Assembly: GCA_016187835.1 (NCBI GenBank)
Contig: JACPIY010000026.1
Coordinates: 1 to 46,393, forward strand
Direction of reading: 5' to 3'
DNA: 46,393 nt
Origin: Deltaproteobacteria bacterium
Lineage (GTDB): Bacteria > Desulfobacterota_D > UBA1144 > Nemesobacterales > CSP1-2
The number at the start of each line of letters is the position of its first letter. Positions within the stretch are counted from its first letter, which is position 1. Positions 18,458-30,093 of this stretch are shown one piece after another. The translations under genes were made by a program, and so were the position numbers. The notes below the pieces were generated by a model that saw only the letters and a list, made by a program, of their open reading frames with translations, ran no database searches and was not told where the DNA came from.

Positions 18458-19648
18458 ATGGATAACACTTACGTCGCCTTAATTATGGGACTTCTCATAC
18501 TTGTTGCAAGCTTTATTTCTGTTGAAGCTGCCATATCGGTGGCGATTATTGAAATCGCTATGGGTGTTATAGGAGGAAATTTTCTTGGTCTTCAGTCTAC
18601 GCCCTGGATTGATTTCCTTGCGGGTTTTGGAGGAATTCTTCTTACATTCCTGGCCGGAGCAGAAACAGACCCACAACTCATGAAAGAGAAGTTTAAAGAA
18701 AGCTTTCTTATCGGCGGGATTTCTTTCCTTGCCCCGTTTCTATTAACCTTTGCCTATTGCTACTGGGTAGCGGGATGGAGTTTCAAAGCGGCTGAGATTG
18801 CAGGAACCGCTCTTTCAACTACATCCCTTGCTGTAGTTTATGCGGTTCTAGTTGAAACTGGACTTACCGAAACAAAGATTGGAAAAATAATCATGGCATC
18901 TTGTTTTGTTACGGACTTTGGCACTGCACTGTTGCTTAGTCTGCTCTTTGCTGAAGAAAACTGGCTTACTCTGGTTTTTGTTTTCGGCTCTGTCGTGATA
19001 ATTTTCCTCTCGCCGAAGGTTATGTCTCCGATTCTCAAGAGGTATGGGAACAGAGTGATTGAGCCTGAGATAAAGTTCTTATTCTTTCTACTCTTTTTAT
19101 TTATGTATCTTGGTAAAATCGGGGCAAGTCATGCTGTACTTCCTGTGTTCATCCTTGGACTCGTGCTTTCAAATGCACTTCGCTCGAATAGAGATCTTCA
19201 AAGAAAGCTGAGAGTAATTGCTTTTGCCATGATAACTCCGTTTTTCTTCATAAAAGGGGGTATGAACGTTTCTCTTAAAGAGGTATATGCCAACTTTGGG
19301 ATCCTTCTGGTATTATTCGGAGTGAAAATGGGGGCAAAGGTTATTGGAGTATATCCAATTGCAAAGAAATATATTCCAAAGAGCGCTACTTACGCTACGC
19401 TTCTCATGAGTACCGGACTTACTTTTGGCACTATATCTTCCTTGTACGGACTCTCGGCAGGATTTATTAATGCTAGTCAATTTTCGGTACTAGTCACGGT
19501 AGTAATTCTCACGGCTATAGTGCCCACATTTATTGCTCAACGCTGGTTCCAGCCAAATTTAGTTGAGGAATCTCGAGTAAGTGTCGACCCTGTTAAAGAG
19601 CTTTCGGCGCTAAATGTGATTGAACAAAGGGAGGGAGAAAATGTTTAG
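18458..19648 (+). CDS. cation:proton antiporter (CPA2 family)
   Basis: Multi-TM protein with GFGGILLTFLAGAETDPQLMKEKFKES, GTALSTTSLAVVYAVLVETGLTETKIGKIIMASCFVTDF. Confidence 0.88.
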   Translation: MDNTYVALIMGLLILVASFISVEAAISVAIIEIAMGVIGGNFLGLQSTPWIDFLAGFGGILLTFLAGAETDPQLMKEKFKESFLIGGISFLAPFLLTFAYCYWVAGWSFKAAEIAGTALSTTSLAVVYAVLVETGLTETKIGKIIMASCFVTDFGTALLLSLLFAEENWLTLVFVFGSVVIIFLSPKVMSPILKRYGNRVIEPEIKFLFFLLFLFMYLGKIGASHAVLPVFILGLVLSNALRSNRDLQRKLRVIAFAMITPFFFIKGGMNVSLKEVYANFGILLVLFGVKMGAKVIGVYPIAKKYIPKSATYATLLMSTGLTFGTISSLYGLSAGFINASQFSVLVTVVILTAIVPTFIAQRWFQPNLVEESRVSVDPVKELSALNVIEQREGENV

Positions 19649-20069
19649 ATTTAATAAAATCCTTGTTGCAATTGATGGCTCAGAAGGAGCTAAAAAAGCA
19701 TTGCGTGTGGCGGTTGAACTTGCAAAACGCTTTGATGCAGAGATTCATTCAATATCTGTGGAGGAAGATTTGCCTCACTATGCAGCCACGGTGGGAGAAG
19801 TCGTAGAGGCTAAACATGAACGGAACGCTTACTTTGACAAAGTGAACCAGGAATCTGTTGAGTTTGCGGCAAAAGAAGGTGTTACTCTACGCACAAAAGT
19901 CGTTGCAGGACATGAGGTAGAAAAAACCGTTAATTACATTAACGAAAGAAAGTTTGATCTTCTGGTGATAGGTTTCATGGGACATTCAAAGGTATTTGGA
20001 AGAATATGGGGAAGCACATCACAAACCCTTACCCGTCTTGCTCCGTGTACTGTTATGGTGGTTAAGTGA
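19620..20069 (+). CDS. universal stress protein (UspA family)
   Basis: ILVAIDGSEGAKKALRVAVELAKRF; GFMGHSKVFGRIWGSTSQTLTRLAPCTVMVVK. Confidence 0.92.
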   Translation: MNKGREKMFRFNKILVAIDGSEGAKKALRVAVELAKRFDAEIHSISVEEDLPHYAATVGEVVEAKHERNAYFDKVNQESVEFAAKEGVTLRTKVVAGHEVEKTVNYINERKFDLLVIGFMGHSKVFGRIWGSTSQTLTRLAPCTVMVVK

Positions 20070-20108
20070 GTAAGCTCTAGTTAATACTTATCGCAGGAGT
20101 ATTCGAAA

Positions 20109-20387
20109 ATGAATATTAGAAGACTTGTGCTTGATGTGGACAAGGCCATTGCCCGACCTACGCTCTTAGATTTGGCCAAGGCCATCGAGAGTGTCACTGG
20201 TGTTGAAGGCGTGAACATCACGGTGATTGAAATTGATATTGAAACGATGGGTATGGATGTTACAGTGGAAGGAGAGAACATAGACTATCCGGCACTCGTC
20301 AAAGCCATCGAATCCACCGGCGCAGTGGTGCATAGCGTCGATCAGCTAGCTTTCGGCAGCCGATTGGTGGAGCGTGTGAAGATATAA
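20109..20387 (+). CDS. DUF211 family protein
   Basis: IRRLVLDVDKAIARPTLLDLAKAIESVTGVEGVNITVIEIDIETMGMDVTVEGENIDYPALVKAIESTGAVVHSVDQLAFG. Confidence 0.85.
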   Translation: MNIRRLVLDVDKAIARPTLLDLAKAIESVTGVEGVNITVIEIDIETMGMDVTVEGENIDYPALVKAIESTGAVVHSVDQLAFGSRLVERVKI

Positions 20388-20389
20388 CG

Positions 20390-20935
20390 ATGAATATATT
20401 CGGTCTATCGTTTCCACGTGAATACGTATTCGCCCTCGTTATTGGTCTTGTGGATGGAATTCTGACAGCTCTCACACTCGCCGGGGGCAAGGTAATAAAT
20501 TCTCGAGATTCGATTGACATCAAGCTGGTATTACGTATCTCGATGGCTACAGCACTCTCTGGGGCGTTTATTTTCTTTGTGGCAGAGTATGTCCGACTAC
20601 GTGGAGAATTGGTTCACGCGGAACGTCATCTCAATCTCACATCTCCAGGCCATCTCGCGACAACCCAGCTTGGAAGAATGGTCTTTCGCGACGCCCTGAG
20701 GGGAACAGCAATTTCTGGTGCTTTTAGCTTCCTTGGAGCACTGCTACCCCTGATGTCCGGCGCCGTGTTGCCAGGTCCGCACTGGCTGCCAATCGCCGTC
20801 GCCATTTTAGCTCTAGGTCTGCTCGGCGTCGGCCTAGCACGCGCCGTTTACGGGGATACGATTCGGTGGACAATAGCGCTGATAGCCGCTGGCATCTTGC
20901 TCACTATAGTTGGAGTAAAGCTTCACGTAATCTGA
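20390..20935 (+). CDS. VIT1/CCC1-like membrane protein
   Basis: ALVIGLVDGILTALTLAGG, ALSGAFIFFVAEYVRLRGELVHAERHLNL, GTAISGAFSFLGALLPL. Confidence 0.65.
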   Translation: MNIFGLSFPREYVFALVIGLVDGILTALTLAGGKVINSRDSIDIKLVLRISMATALSGAFIFFVAEYVRLRGELVHAERHLNLTSPGHLATTQLGRMVFRDALRGTAISGAFSFLGALLPLMSGAVLPGPHWLPIAVAILALGLLGVGLARAVYGDTIRWTIALIAAGILLTIVGVKLHVI

Positions 20936-21201
20936 GAAAGCTTTAATTCTTAATCCTCTCCAACTCAATGAACCAAAATTAGATTTTCTTGCAATCGAGT
21001 TTATGGAGCTTTAAAGCATGTCTTTCCCGAACGTATTAAGCGGGAATCCATTATTTGATATTTTCATGGATGCCCGATAAAAGCATTCGGGTATGACAAA
21101 TCTAGAGTAGCCTTGAACCTGAAAACGGTCAGAACCAGCGCAAGATATAAGTAACGTGACTGACTAAATTAAAAATAGCCGGTATTTATCTGATATATTA
21201 T

Positions 21202-22140
21202 ATGATAGATGCTATGGCATTTTTGGATATTACTCTTCAAATTTTAAAAGAATTCTTTTCTTTGACTCTTGAGGTTATTCCATACTTTTTACTCGGGGCT
21301 GCTTTAGGTGCGGCTCTTCAAACTTACCTGAAGTCCGATTCAACCTTGAAATATCTTAGTCGAGGTAGCTCCTCGGTAATAAATGCGAGTATTCTTGGCG
21401 CTGTTCTTCCGGGTTGTTCCTGTGCAACAATGCCCATGGCGGAGGGACTTAAAAGGCAAGGAGCCGAATTAGGAACTGTAACAGCCTTCATCATGATGTC
21501 GCCCCTCTTAAGTCCCATCACGATAGCGATGACTTATGGAATGTTAGGCTGGAAAATCACAGTGGCAAGATTGGTATTTCCATTTATCGGCAGTATAGCT
21601 CTTGGTGTGATTTTAAACTATCTCGAAAAATCTAGGGTTTCTGGATTCAGTAACTCGGCCTCTAATTCTAAATTTCTGCAAGGCCTTCCTGTTAGAGGAA
21701 ATCTTGCATCATCTAATACCTGCTACACAGAGACAAAACAAAGCTTTTGGAGAAACTTAGTATCAATAATAAGAGGGCTTTTTAAATACTTTCTAGTAGG
21801 AATACTGGTTGCATCAGTTGTAACTACGATCATTCCCGAGGACTCGATTTCTAGGTACATCATCTTCTCAGGATTTGTAGCGTATTTAGTAGCTGCCGTA
21901 GTAGGGATACCGCTCTATGTTTGTGAGGGAGAAGAAGTTCCCTTAACGTTTGCACTTCTAAAAGCTGGATTAGGCGTTGGACCGGCTTTTACATTCCTCA
22001 TGGGTTCAGTAGGTACATGCGTACCGACTATGATTATGGCCCAGAAGATTATTGGTAAAAAGGCAACACTATTTTACATACTGAGCTGGTTTGTGTTTGC
22101 GATAGGTTCCGGATTATTGCTGAGTCTTATTGTCGGATAG
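21202..22140 (+). CDS. permease (DUF318/ArsP-type)
   Basis: LGAVLPGCSCATMPMAEGLKRQGAELGTVTAFIMMSPLLSPI; GIPLYVCEGEEVPLTFALLKAGLGVGPAFTFLMGSVGTCVPTM. Confidence 0.8.
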   Translation: MIDAMAFLDITLQILKEFFSLTLEVIPYFLLGAALGAALQTYLKSDSTLKYLSRGSSSVINASILGAVLPGCSCATMPMAEGLKRQGAELGTVTAFIMMSPLLSPITIAMTYGMLGWKITVARLVFPFIGSIALGVILNYLEKSRVSGFSNSASNSKFLQGLPVRGNLASSNTCYTETKQSFWRNLVSIIRGLFKYFLVGILVASVVTTIIPEDSISRYIIFSGFVAYLVAAVVGIPLYVCEGEEVPLTFALLKAGLGVGPAFTFLMGSVGTCVPTMIMAQKIIGKKATLFYILSWFVFAIGSGLLLSLIVG

Positions 22141-22512
22141 AAAAGAACTTCACATAAACAAAACGGCCTTTCTTTTTTGCCTCTTTACAAATAGTGGAAA
22201 CCTACTCTTGGCAAAATTTCTATCTATGGCAAAATATCTATCCCTAATATGGCTTTTTATCCATAGGATAAATTAATCTTCACTTGATTCTGACTCTGTT
22301 GACAAGCCTCACTGGGGTTCTTGAAAAATTAAGGAATGAGTCGAAATGGGTTTCTGAGATTGTTGAAGTAGTAATCTTTATTTTTTAATCGCAAGTATTG
22401 ATATTGTCCATTTTGAGAATTAAAAATACAGAATTTAGGAAAACAACTACCGGAATTAGAATCCTATTTTGAACAATTTATTTGTGTTCATAGTTCCTTG
22501 CTTTGCAATATC

Positions 22513-22571
22513 GGCTAACGCGTGTTGGCGAAGTGCCAAAGGCATTTGGGTAAGCAAATCCGCCGTTAGGC
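22513..22571. other. attC-like / structured inverted-repeat element
   Basis: GGCTAAC...GTTAGGC ends with two perfect internal hairpins (TTGGC-gaagt-GCCAA; ATTTG-ggtaag-CAAAT); 9 bp beyond the MFS stop codon. Confidence 0.4.
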
Positions 22572-22580
22572 AATAAGATA

Positions 22581-23763
22581 TCATCCGGGCCCTTTTCGGA
22601 CTAACAGGAGCATGGGAATAGAGGCAAGTTGCATCACCACCGAGAATACAATTAGAGAGGTAATAGAGGTATCATAAAGAACACCCATTAATGCACTGCC
22701 TAAAAACCAAAATACCCCATACCCCAGGTTGAAAGTCCCATACGCAGTGCCGCGCTTATCTGCAGGAACCATCTCTGCAACGGCGGCTCTCATAATGGAC
22801 TCCTGCGCCCCCATGCCTATACCAATCAAAGCCGCCTAGGAATACCAGAGGGGCAAAAAGCGATGATAGAAGAGAAACGACAATCAGAATAGAAATACCT
22901 ATTCGGTCGAATAGACGTCCAAAGAAAAGGGCCGCAAGAGCATCAACACCCATAGCAATAGCATAAAAGATTGGAATCCAGTTATCAGATGCAACAGAGA
23001 CCTTTTTGAAATGATAGGCAATCAGTGGAAAATCGGCATACCCTGCCGCAATCAAAGCTACGGCAACCAGATAGAGCCAGAATACTCGTGGAAACACTTT
23101 GCCTTCCAATTTGACCGAGACTGCTTCCAAATCTCGAGGACGGGGATAAAGGAGTCGTGCTGCCAAAAGGACACCTAGTGCTAAGAGTGCCGGCACTAGC
23201 AGGATACCGAAACTTGTCTGATAACCACCCCTGAAATAGAGAACTGAAGAGATTATAAGCGGGCCAAGCACCGCGCCTATTTGATCCATAGCTTCATGCA
23301 ACCCAAATCCCCAGCCTCGTCCAATCTCCTTAGTAGCATGTGAAAGCATTGCGTCACGAGCAGGGGTGCGAATCGCTTTTCCTAGTCGCTCTGTAATCAT
23401 GAGAAAAGCAGCGATTTCCCAGCGTCCCGCCAGCGCCAATAGAGGAACTGCCAGCATATTCACTGCGTATCCTAAAATCGTTATTGTCCAATATTGACCA
23501 GTTCGGTCGCTAATGTATCCAGAAATAAGACGAAGACCATAACCGATCAACTCTCCAAACCCTGCGACGACCCCCACCGTAGTTGCACTTGCCCCAAGGA
23601 CAGCAAGATAGGGACCAGTAATACTGCGAGCCCCTTCGTATGTCATATCTGCAAAGAGACTTACTACACCCAATAAAACAACGAATTTCAGAGCAGATCT
23701 TTTTAAAATACTATTATTCTGTTCTGGAGGCATTGACTGGTGTTCCATAAATGCTCTCTCCAC
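22581..23763 (-). pseudogene. MFS transporter with frameshift near 22831-22842
   Basis: ORF 22756-23763 (LGVVSLFADMTYEGARSITGPYLAVLGAS) and ORF 22581-22829 (MIGIGMGAQESIMRAAVAEMVPADKRGTAYGTFNLGYG) are two parts of one MFS protein. Confidence 0.85.
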
Positions 23764-23990
23764 CCCTCAGCTTCGCTGAGTACCACTTAATCAAGGGAGC
23801 TTCACGAAAGGATTAATAAATGCGCCCTTGACAAGCTGGGCGGATGGTATTTGAATCAAACCGTTCGTGGTGAGCTTGTCGAACCATGAACGGTGATTGT
23901 GCGTAAATCCAGTTAACAAAAATTTATTCATATGATGTATTGGCACGACAGCAAGAAAAAAGAGTCTGATCTTATCGAAATCTTTCAGTC

Positions 23991-25754
23991 CTACTTTGAA
24001 AGCTCTCTCTCTAACTTGCCTAAGCTCCCCCTAATTCGCTTTAACACATCAGTCTGCTCCTTTATGTTTTTCTTAGCATAAGTAACCTTTTCCTCTCCTG
24101 ATCCAATTTCTAAAATAGCCCTTTCAAGGGCGGATTCAATTCCCGTTAAGGTTGCATTAATCTTGGAAAACAGTTCATCACGAAAATTTCCAAGGCTTTT
24201 TTCTATACGCTCTAGAAAATCATATCTAATCCTTCCGGCATTCTTATCTAGCTCTTCCCTACACTGCTCAAGCATCCTCTTAAGTGCCATCCTTCGGAAT
24301 AAAAACCCGGGCAGAGCAAAGGGTAGGATTTCAAGAGCAAGGGTAGTGTCGAAGAGAGACCCTATCCTGTATTGAAAATAAGTCTCTTCTGCGAGAGTCT
24401 CTACGCTGCTTAGGGTTTCTACTTTAATGTCAAAAATATCTGAGGATAGTTTCTTAATGTAGGCTATTATATCATTGGCTTTAGAGGAAAAACGTCTTGA
24501 AACATTTTCAAATCCCTGCCTTAATTTATCTTCTTCGTGTGTACGCCACTCGTTGAAGATACTTTCAACCTCTCGTCTCATTGCTCTGTCTATTGCTTTT
24601 GTCAGTTCAGTTTTGCCTTTGTCTTTGTGATTTTTATAGTGCTCTTCCATCTTTTTTGTAAGCTCTGGAACCTTTGCTTCTACAAAATTTTTTAAATCGG
24701 ATTCCAGGATTGAAATAAGTTTTTCCTTTTCTCCTCTCAACAGATATTCGAAGTCCTGTTTAGCCTGACTGATTTTTTCTTTTTGAATATTAAACTCGTT
24801 TATCTTCTTTTTAAGTTCTTCTAATGGTATAGAGATGGCTTTCATCTCAAGCTCTATGGACATCATTTCATCTGAGAGGATTTTAAGGGTGTTATTTAGC
24901 GCAGAGCTAAGAACGGCTTTGCCTTTTTCCTTCATAAGAAAATCATTTAGAGCTTTTTCAACATCCGAAATTAAACTACCATCCATTTTTTCCTGATTAT
25001 TGTTTAATCTTGCCTCCAAAGCTACCTTTGCGGATATGGGAAAGATTTTTATGTCTTTTAGACTAGCCTTTTCTTCAATCACTCCCTTTGTGAACTCCAG
25101 CGACTCGGCTCTGTCCTTTTCATCCATCTGGTCAATCTTGTTTTGCAGGAAAAAGATTTTATTTACGTGTTTCCTTATGTCATTCAGGAAGTTGTATTCA
25201 ACTTGACTAATTGGCGGGTCTACGCCTACTAAAAACACTGCAGCATCTACTTTAGATAGATAGTTATAGGTAACATCAGTGTTGTGCTCATAGGTGGAGC
25301 CGATTCCGGGAGTATCTATAATCTGAACTCCGTCTCTCAAATAAGGGGAATCATAATGAACCTCTGCATACTGCACCCCTTTTTGGTTTTCCGGATTTCC
25401 CCTCTCTGTCACGTAATCGGGAAGTTGCTCTAGCGTTATCTCTTTTCTAACACCGTTCTTGAATAAGACTTCTATCTTCAGATTATTTCCGTACTTAATC
25501 ATCGTAATAATAGATGTGAGAGGAACAACAGCCGTAGGAAGTAATCGGCTCCCAAGCAGGGCATTAATAAGAGTGGTTTTTCCTCGCTTAAATTGCCCAA
25601 GAACGGCTAGATTAAAATGGCCATCCAACAGTTTCGCTATAAGTTCTTGAGTGGCTTTTGCAGCGCTTTCATCCTTACGATGAGAAATTAGTTGGTGTAA
25701 ATCCTCCAGGCTCTCTAACAGACAATTTCTTGCTTCTACATAGGACTCCAACAT
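23991..25754 (-). CDS. dynamin-like GTPase
   Basis: VLGQFKRGKTTLINALLGSRLLPTAVVPLTSIIT (P-loop/G2), IIDTPGIGST (G3), LQNKIDQMDE (G4), long coiled C-terminus. Confidence 0.9.
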   Translation of the reverse strand: MLESYVEARNCLLESLEDLHQLISHRKDESAAKATQELIAKLLDGHFNLAVLGQFKRGKTTLINALLGSRLLPTAVVPLTSIITMIKYGNNLKIEVLFKNGVRKEITLEQLPDYVTERGNPENQKGVQYAEVHYDSPYLRDGVQIIDTPGIGSTYEHNTDVTYNYLSKVDAAVFLVGVDPPISQVEYNFLNDIRKHVNKIFFLQNKIDQMDEKDRAESLEFTKGVIEEKASLKDIKIFPISAKVALEARLNNNQEKMDGSLISDVEKALNDFLMKEKGKAVLSSALNNTLKILSDEMMSIELEMKAISIPLEELKKKINEFNIQKEKISQAKQDFEYLLRGEKEKLISILESDLKNFVEAKVPELTKKMEEHYKNHKDKGKTELTKAIDRAMRREVESIFNEWRTHEEDKLRQGFENVSRRFSSKANDIIAYIKKLSSDIFDIKVETLSSVETLAEETYFQYRIGSLFDTTLALEILPFALPGFLFRRMALKRMLEQCREELDKNAGRIRYDFLERIEKSLGNFRDELFSKINATLTGIESALERAILEIGSGEEKVTYAKKNIKEQTDVLKRIRGSLGKLERELSK

Positions 25755-25766
25755 AGAACAAATCTC

Positions 25767-26474
25767 CTATAACGAATCTCTCAAATGCCCGTATTCTAAA
25801 ACAGTTACTAAATTGCTTTTGATATGAGTATCGAGCGGAGTCGAAAGGATTTTCTCTATTGTCTTATTTATATCGTAGGCGACTCTCTTTATTTCCACCT
25901 CGCCATCATTCCATACGGCATAAGACGCCACTGCCGGAACGTCTTTTGACTGCCCAACACTACCGGGATTGATAACTGTTGTTTTCCCTATTTTCTTAAT
26001 CATGGAAATATGGGTATGACCAAGAAGCACAAAATCGGCATCTATTCCTTCTAGCTCTTCCTGCCAAACATAATCAGGTGAATCCGGGGGCAGATATTTA
26101 AAAAGGTTATCAGTTGGTGTTGCATGCACAAGGAGGAAACTAACTCTCCCAAGTTCCAGCACCATATTTGAAGGAAGAGAACCCAGATAAAATGTCTCTT
26201 CATTTCCAAGTATTTCCCACATAAGCTCTCTTGACTTTACGGACATCTGCCTGAAAGCATTACTGCATTTGCAGTCTACCCTGAAGGCCACGGCGTTATC
26301 GTGATTTCCGCGTACAACGGCATGAGCATTCTTTTTTATGAAATCTATGCACTCCATTGGACTCGGACCGTAATCAACCAAATCTCCCAAGCAGAGAAGG
26401 AAATCATACTCCTCCTTTATAGCCTCTAGTGCCTCGATATTCGCGTGTATATCTGAAAGGATTAGAATCCTCAT
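25767..26474 (-). CDS. metallophosphoesterase (YfcE/ApaH-like)
   Basis: ILILSDIHANIEALEAI, LGDLVDYGPSP, VRGNHDNAV, LLGHTHISM, NPGSVGQ. Confidence 0.92.
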   Translation of the reverse strand: MRILILSDIHANIEALEAIKEEYDFLLCLGDLVDYGPSPMECIDFIKKNAHAVVRGNHDNAVAFRVDCKCSNAFRQMSVKSRELMWEILGNEETFYLGSLPSNMVLELGRVSFLLVHATPTDNLFKYLPPDSPDYVWQEELEGIDADFVLLGHTHISMIKKIGKTTVINPGSVGQSKDVPAVASYAVWNDGEVEIKRVAYDINKTIEKILSTPLDTHIKSNLVTVLEYGHLRDSL

Positions 26475-26512
26475 AGAAATATCCTCCGTTTATTAGTCGC
26501 TAATCCAAATTT

Positions 26513-27205
26513 CTATAACTCCTTGCCTGCAAAGAATCCCATAGCTTTAATCCAAGCTTTCTCCTTCTCCACTTCGTAAGGTTGCTCAGCTAGAGTGCTT
26601 GAACATTTTTCAAGGTCAACGCTTAATCTGTTTAACTCCCTCAACTGTTTTTCAATAAGAGTGAGACCTACGTTAGGAGGTGCGAAGTGCAAAGCCTGGT
26701 CAAAGTGATTCATACATAATCCAGATGAGCCGAAGTAAAGTTCTTTAATCTCTGTATCCTCAAGATATTTGACCAACTGCTGAATCCACAAGGTTGACGT
26801 ACTTGATATTTGGCCGCAAATCGGACAAATGTTGGATGGTTTGATTTCCTCTCTAGTATCTTTGTATCCTTGAGAAGCTATCTTTTCTAACTTCCTAAGT
26901 GTGTCTTTAACTAGATAGCGATACAGAAAGGACATTTGATCTCCCTTTTTCATCTCTGCTATATTCCAAGCGTGTTTACTACAAAAACCGTTAGATTTTA
27001 ATACTCTCTTTATCCAGGGTAGCTCTCCGTAATGGTTATAAAAGAACCACCAGTAAAATTTCTCCAACTCCTCTTCACAAAATGAGCAAACTGGGCAATC
27101 GCCTTGCTTTCGTAGCATATGTGCCAAAGTGCCTTTAAAGTATTTTCCTGAGCTCTGACTTCGATTTTGCCAAAAGAGTTTTCTAAGTAGTGTCCAAACT
27201 TCCAT
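26513..27205 (-). CDS. DUF6062-like Cys-motif protein (copy 2)
   Basis: CPVCSFCEEELEKFYWWFFYNHYGE, GFCSKHAWNIAEM, ICPICGQI, GLCMNHFDQAL; tandem paralogue of next ORF. Confidence 0.65.
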   Translation of the reverse strand: MEVWTLLRKLFWQNRSQSSGKYFKGTLAHMLRKQGDCPVCSFCEEELEKFYWWFFYNHYGELPWIKRVLKSNGFCSKHAWNIAEMKKGDQMSFLYRYLVKDTLRKLEKIASQGYKDTREEIKPSNICPICGQISSTSTLWIQQLVKYLEDTEIKELYFGSSGLCMNHFDQALHFAPPNVGLTLIEKQLRELNRLSVDLEKCSSTLAEQPYEVEKEKAWIKAMGFFAGKEL

Positions 27206-27219
27206 TTTGTTGCGATCTA

Positions 27220-27933
27220 CTAAAGTTCTTTACCGACAAAAAATTTAATAGCCCTGATCCAAGCCGTTTGTTCTTCACCCTTTGGTTCGTGTGCGTAGCG
27301 ATAATCCCGCTTGCGCGAGTACTCTTCTAAATCGCTGTTTATTTTTCTAAGCACTTCGGTTTGCTTTTGGATCAATGTTTCTACTGCTTCGGGGGGTGCA
27401 GATTCAAGGGCTAGGTTAAAGTGGTTCATACACAACCCGTAAGAGTCAAGATAAAGCTCCTTGATTTCTTGATCTTTTAAATCCATAAGCAGGTTTTCAA
27501 TCCATGTAGTAGTTCTTTCGGAGATAGACTTGCAAATTGGGCAAACTTCGATTGGCTGAAGCTGTTTCTTAATCTCTTTTAGGTGTTTATTATTTATTAC
27601 TTTCCTAATCCTACTTTTATTAAGCTCAAGTTTCTTAAGCTCTTCAGATACTCTCTCCAATTTCACAATTGTAGATTTGACCAGGTACTCATATACCAGA
27701 GACATTTCATGGTCCTTTCCTTTACGAATTAAATCCCAAGAATGTTTACTGCAAAACCCCATGGAATCTAGGATCTTAGCTATCCAGGTCGTGTCGTTGT
27801 AGTATTCGTTAAAATACCAGCGATAGAAGTATTCTAGGTCTTCCTTGCAGAGCAGGCACACGGGGCAATCCTCAACATTTCTCAGGGCTTCGATTAAGGA
27901 GGGTGATTTGTTGAATAAGGCAAGTGTTACCAT
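27220..27933 (-). CDS. DUF6062-like Cys-motif protein (copy 1)
   Basis: CPVCLLCKEDLEYFYRWYFNEYYND, GFCSKHSWDLI, VCPICKSI, GLCMNHFNLAL. Confidence 0.65.
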   Translation of the reverse strand: MVTLALFNKSPSLIEALRNVEDCPVCLLCKEDLEYFYRWYFNEYYNDTTWIAKILDSMGFCSKHSWDLIRKGKDHEMSLVYEYLVKSTIVKLERVSEELKKLELNKSRIRKVINNKHLKEIKKQLQPIEVCPICKSISERTTTWIENLLMDLKDQEIKELYLDSYGLCMNHFNLALESAPPEAVETLIQKQTEVLRKINSDLEEYSRKRDYRYAHEPKGEEQTAWIRAIKFFVGKEL

Positions 27934-27939
27934 GGAAAT

Positions 27940-28395
27940 TTAATTCCCGCTCAGTCTTTGTTTAAGAATATATTTCCTCACAATCTTTGTATCCACTATC
28001 TCTTCTTGTTGGTTATAATCAACTAGAATCTTGAGGGCACTTTTAAAGCTTTTATTCAATGCTTTTGCGCCTGTCAATTTTATTGAAATGGTTTTATTGT
28101 CAGAAAAGAGTTCAAAGTACTCATACCTTAGAGCGGCATTCCTGCTGGAGAGCCTTCTGTAGTCAGGGATCATCCTTGCTAGCTCTAAATCCAGGTCTTT
28201 TTTTCTGCTAACGAGTTCAGATAGTTCTTTTTCCATCTCGTCTAGGTTATAAACTCCATCAACTCCAAATGTGATAGCCCAACCCAGTATTTCTTCTTTA
28301 GTCCAATCTATTTTGGGTGCTATTTGCTTTAGGTCAGCATAAAGCTCTAAGGGAAGTGATACTGAAATCTTCTTATTTTTATACCCTATTGCCAT
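27940..28395 (-). CDS. RHH-like N-terminus plus coiled-coil protein
   Basis: KISVSLPLELYADLKQIAPKIDWTKEEILGWAITFGVDGV then heptads. Confidence 0.5.
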   Translation of the reverse strand: MAIGYKNKKISVSLPLELYADLKQIAPKIDWTKEEILGWAITFGVDGVYNLDEMEKELSELVSRKKDLDLELARMIPDYRRLSSRNAALRYEYFELFSDNKTISIKLTGAKALNKSFKSALKILVDYNQQEEIVDTKIVRKYILKQRLSGN

Positions 28396-30056
<1,661 letters not shown>

Positions 30057-30093
30057 TTAAGCCTCCTAACTTTCTTCAAAAAGTCATACCAAT

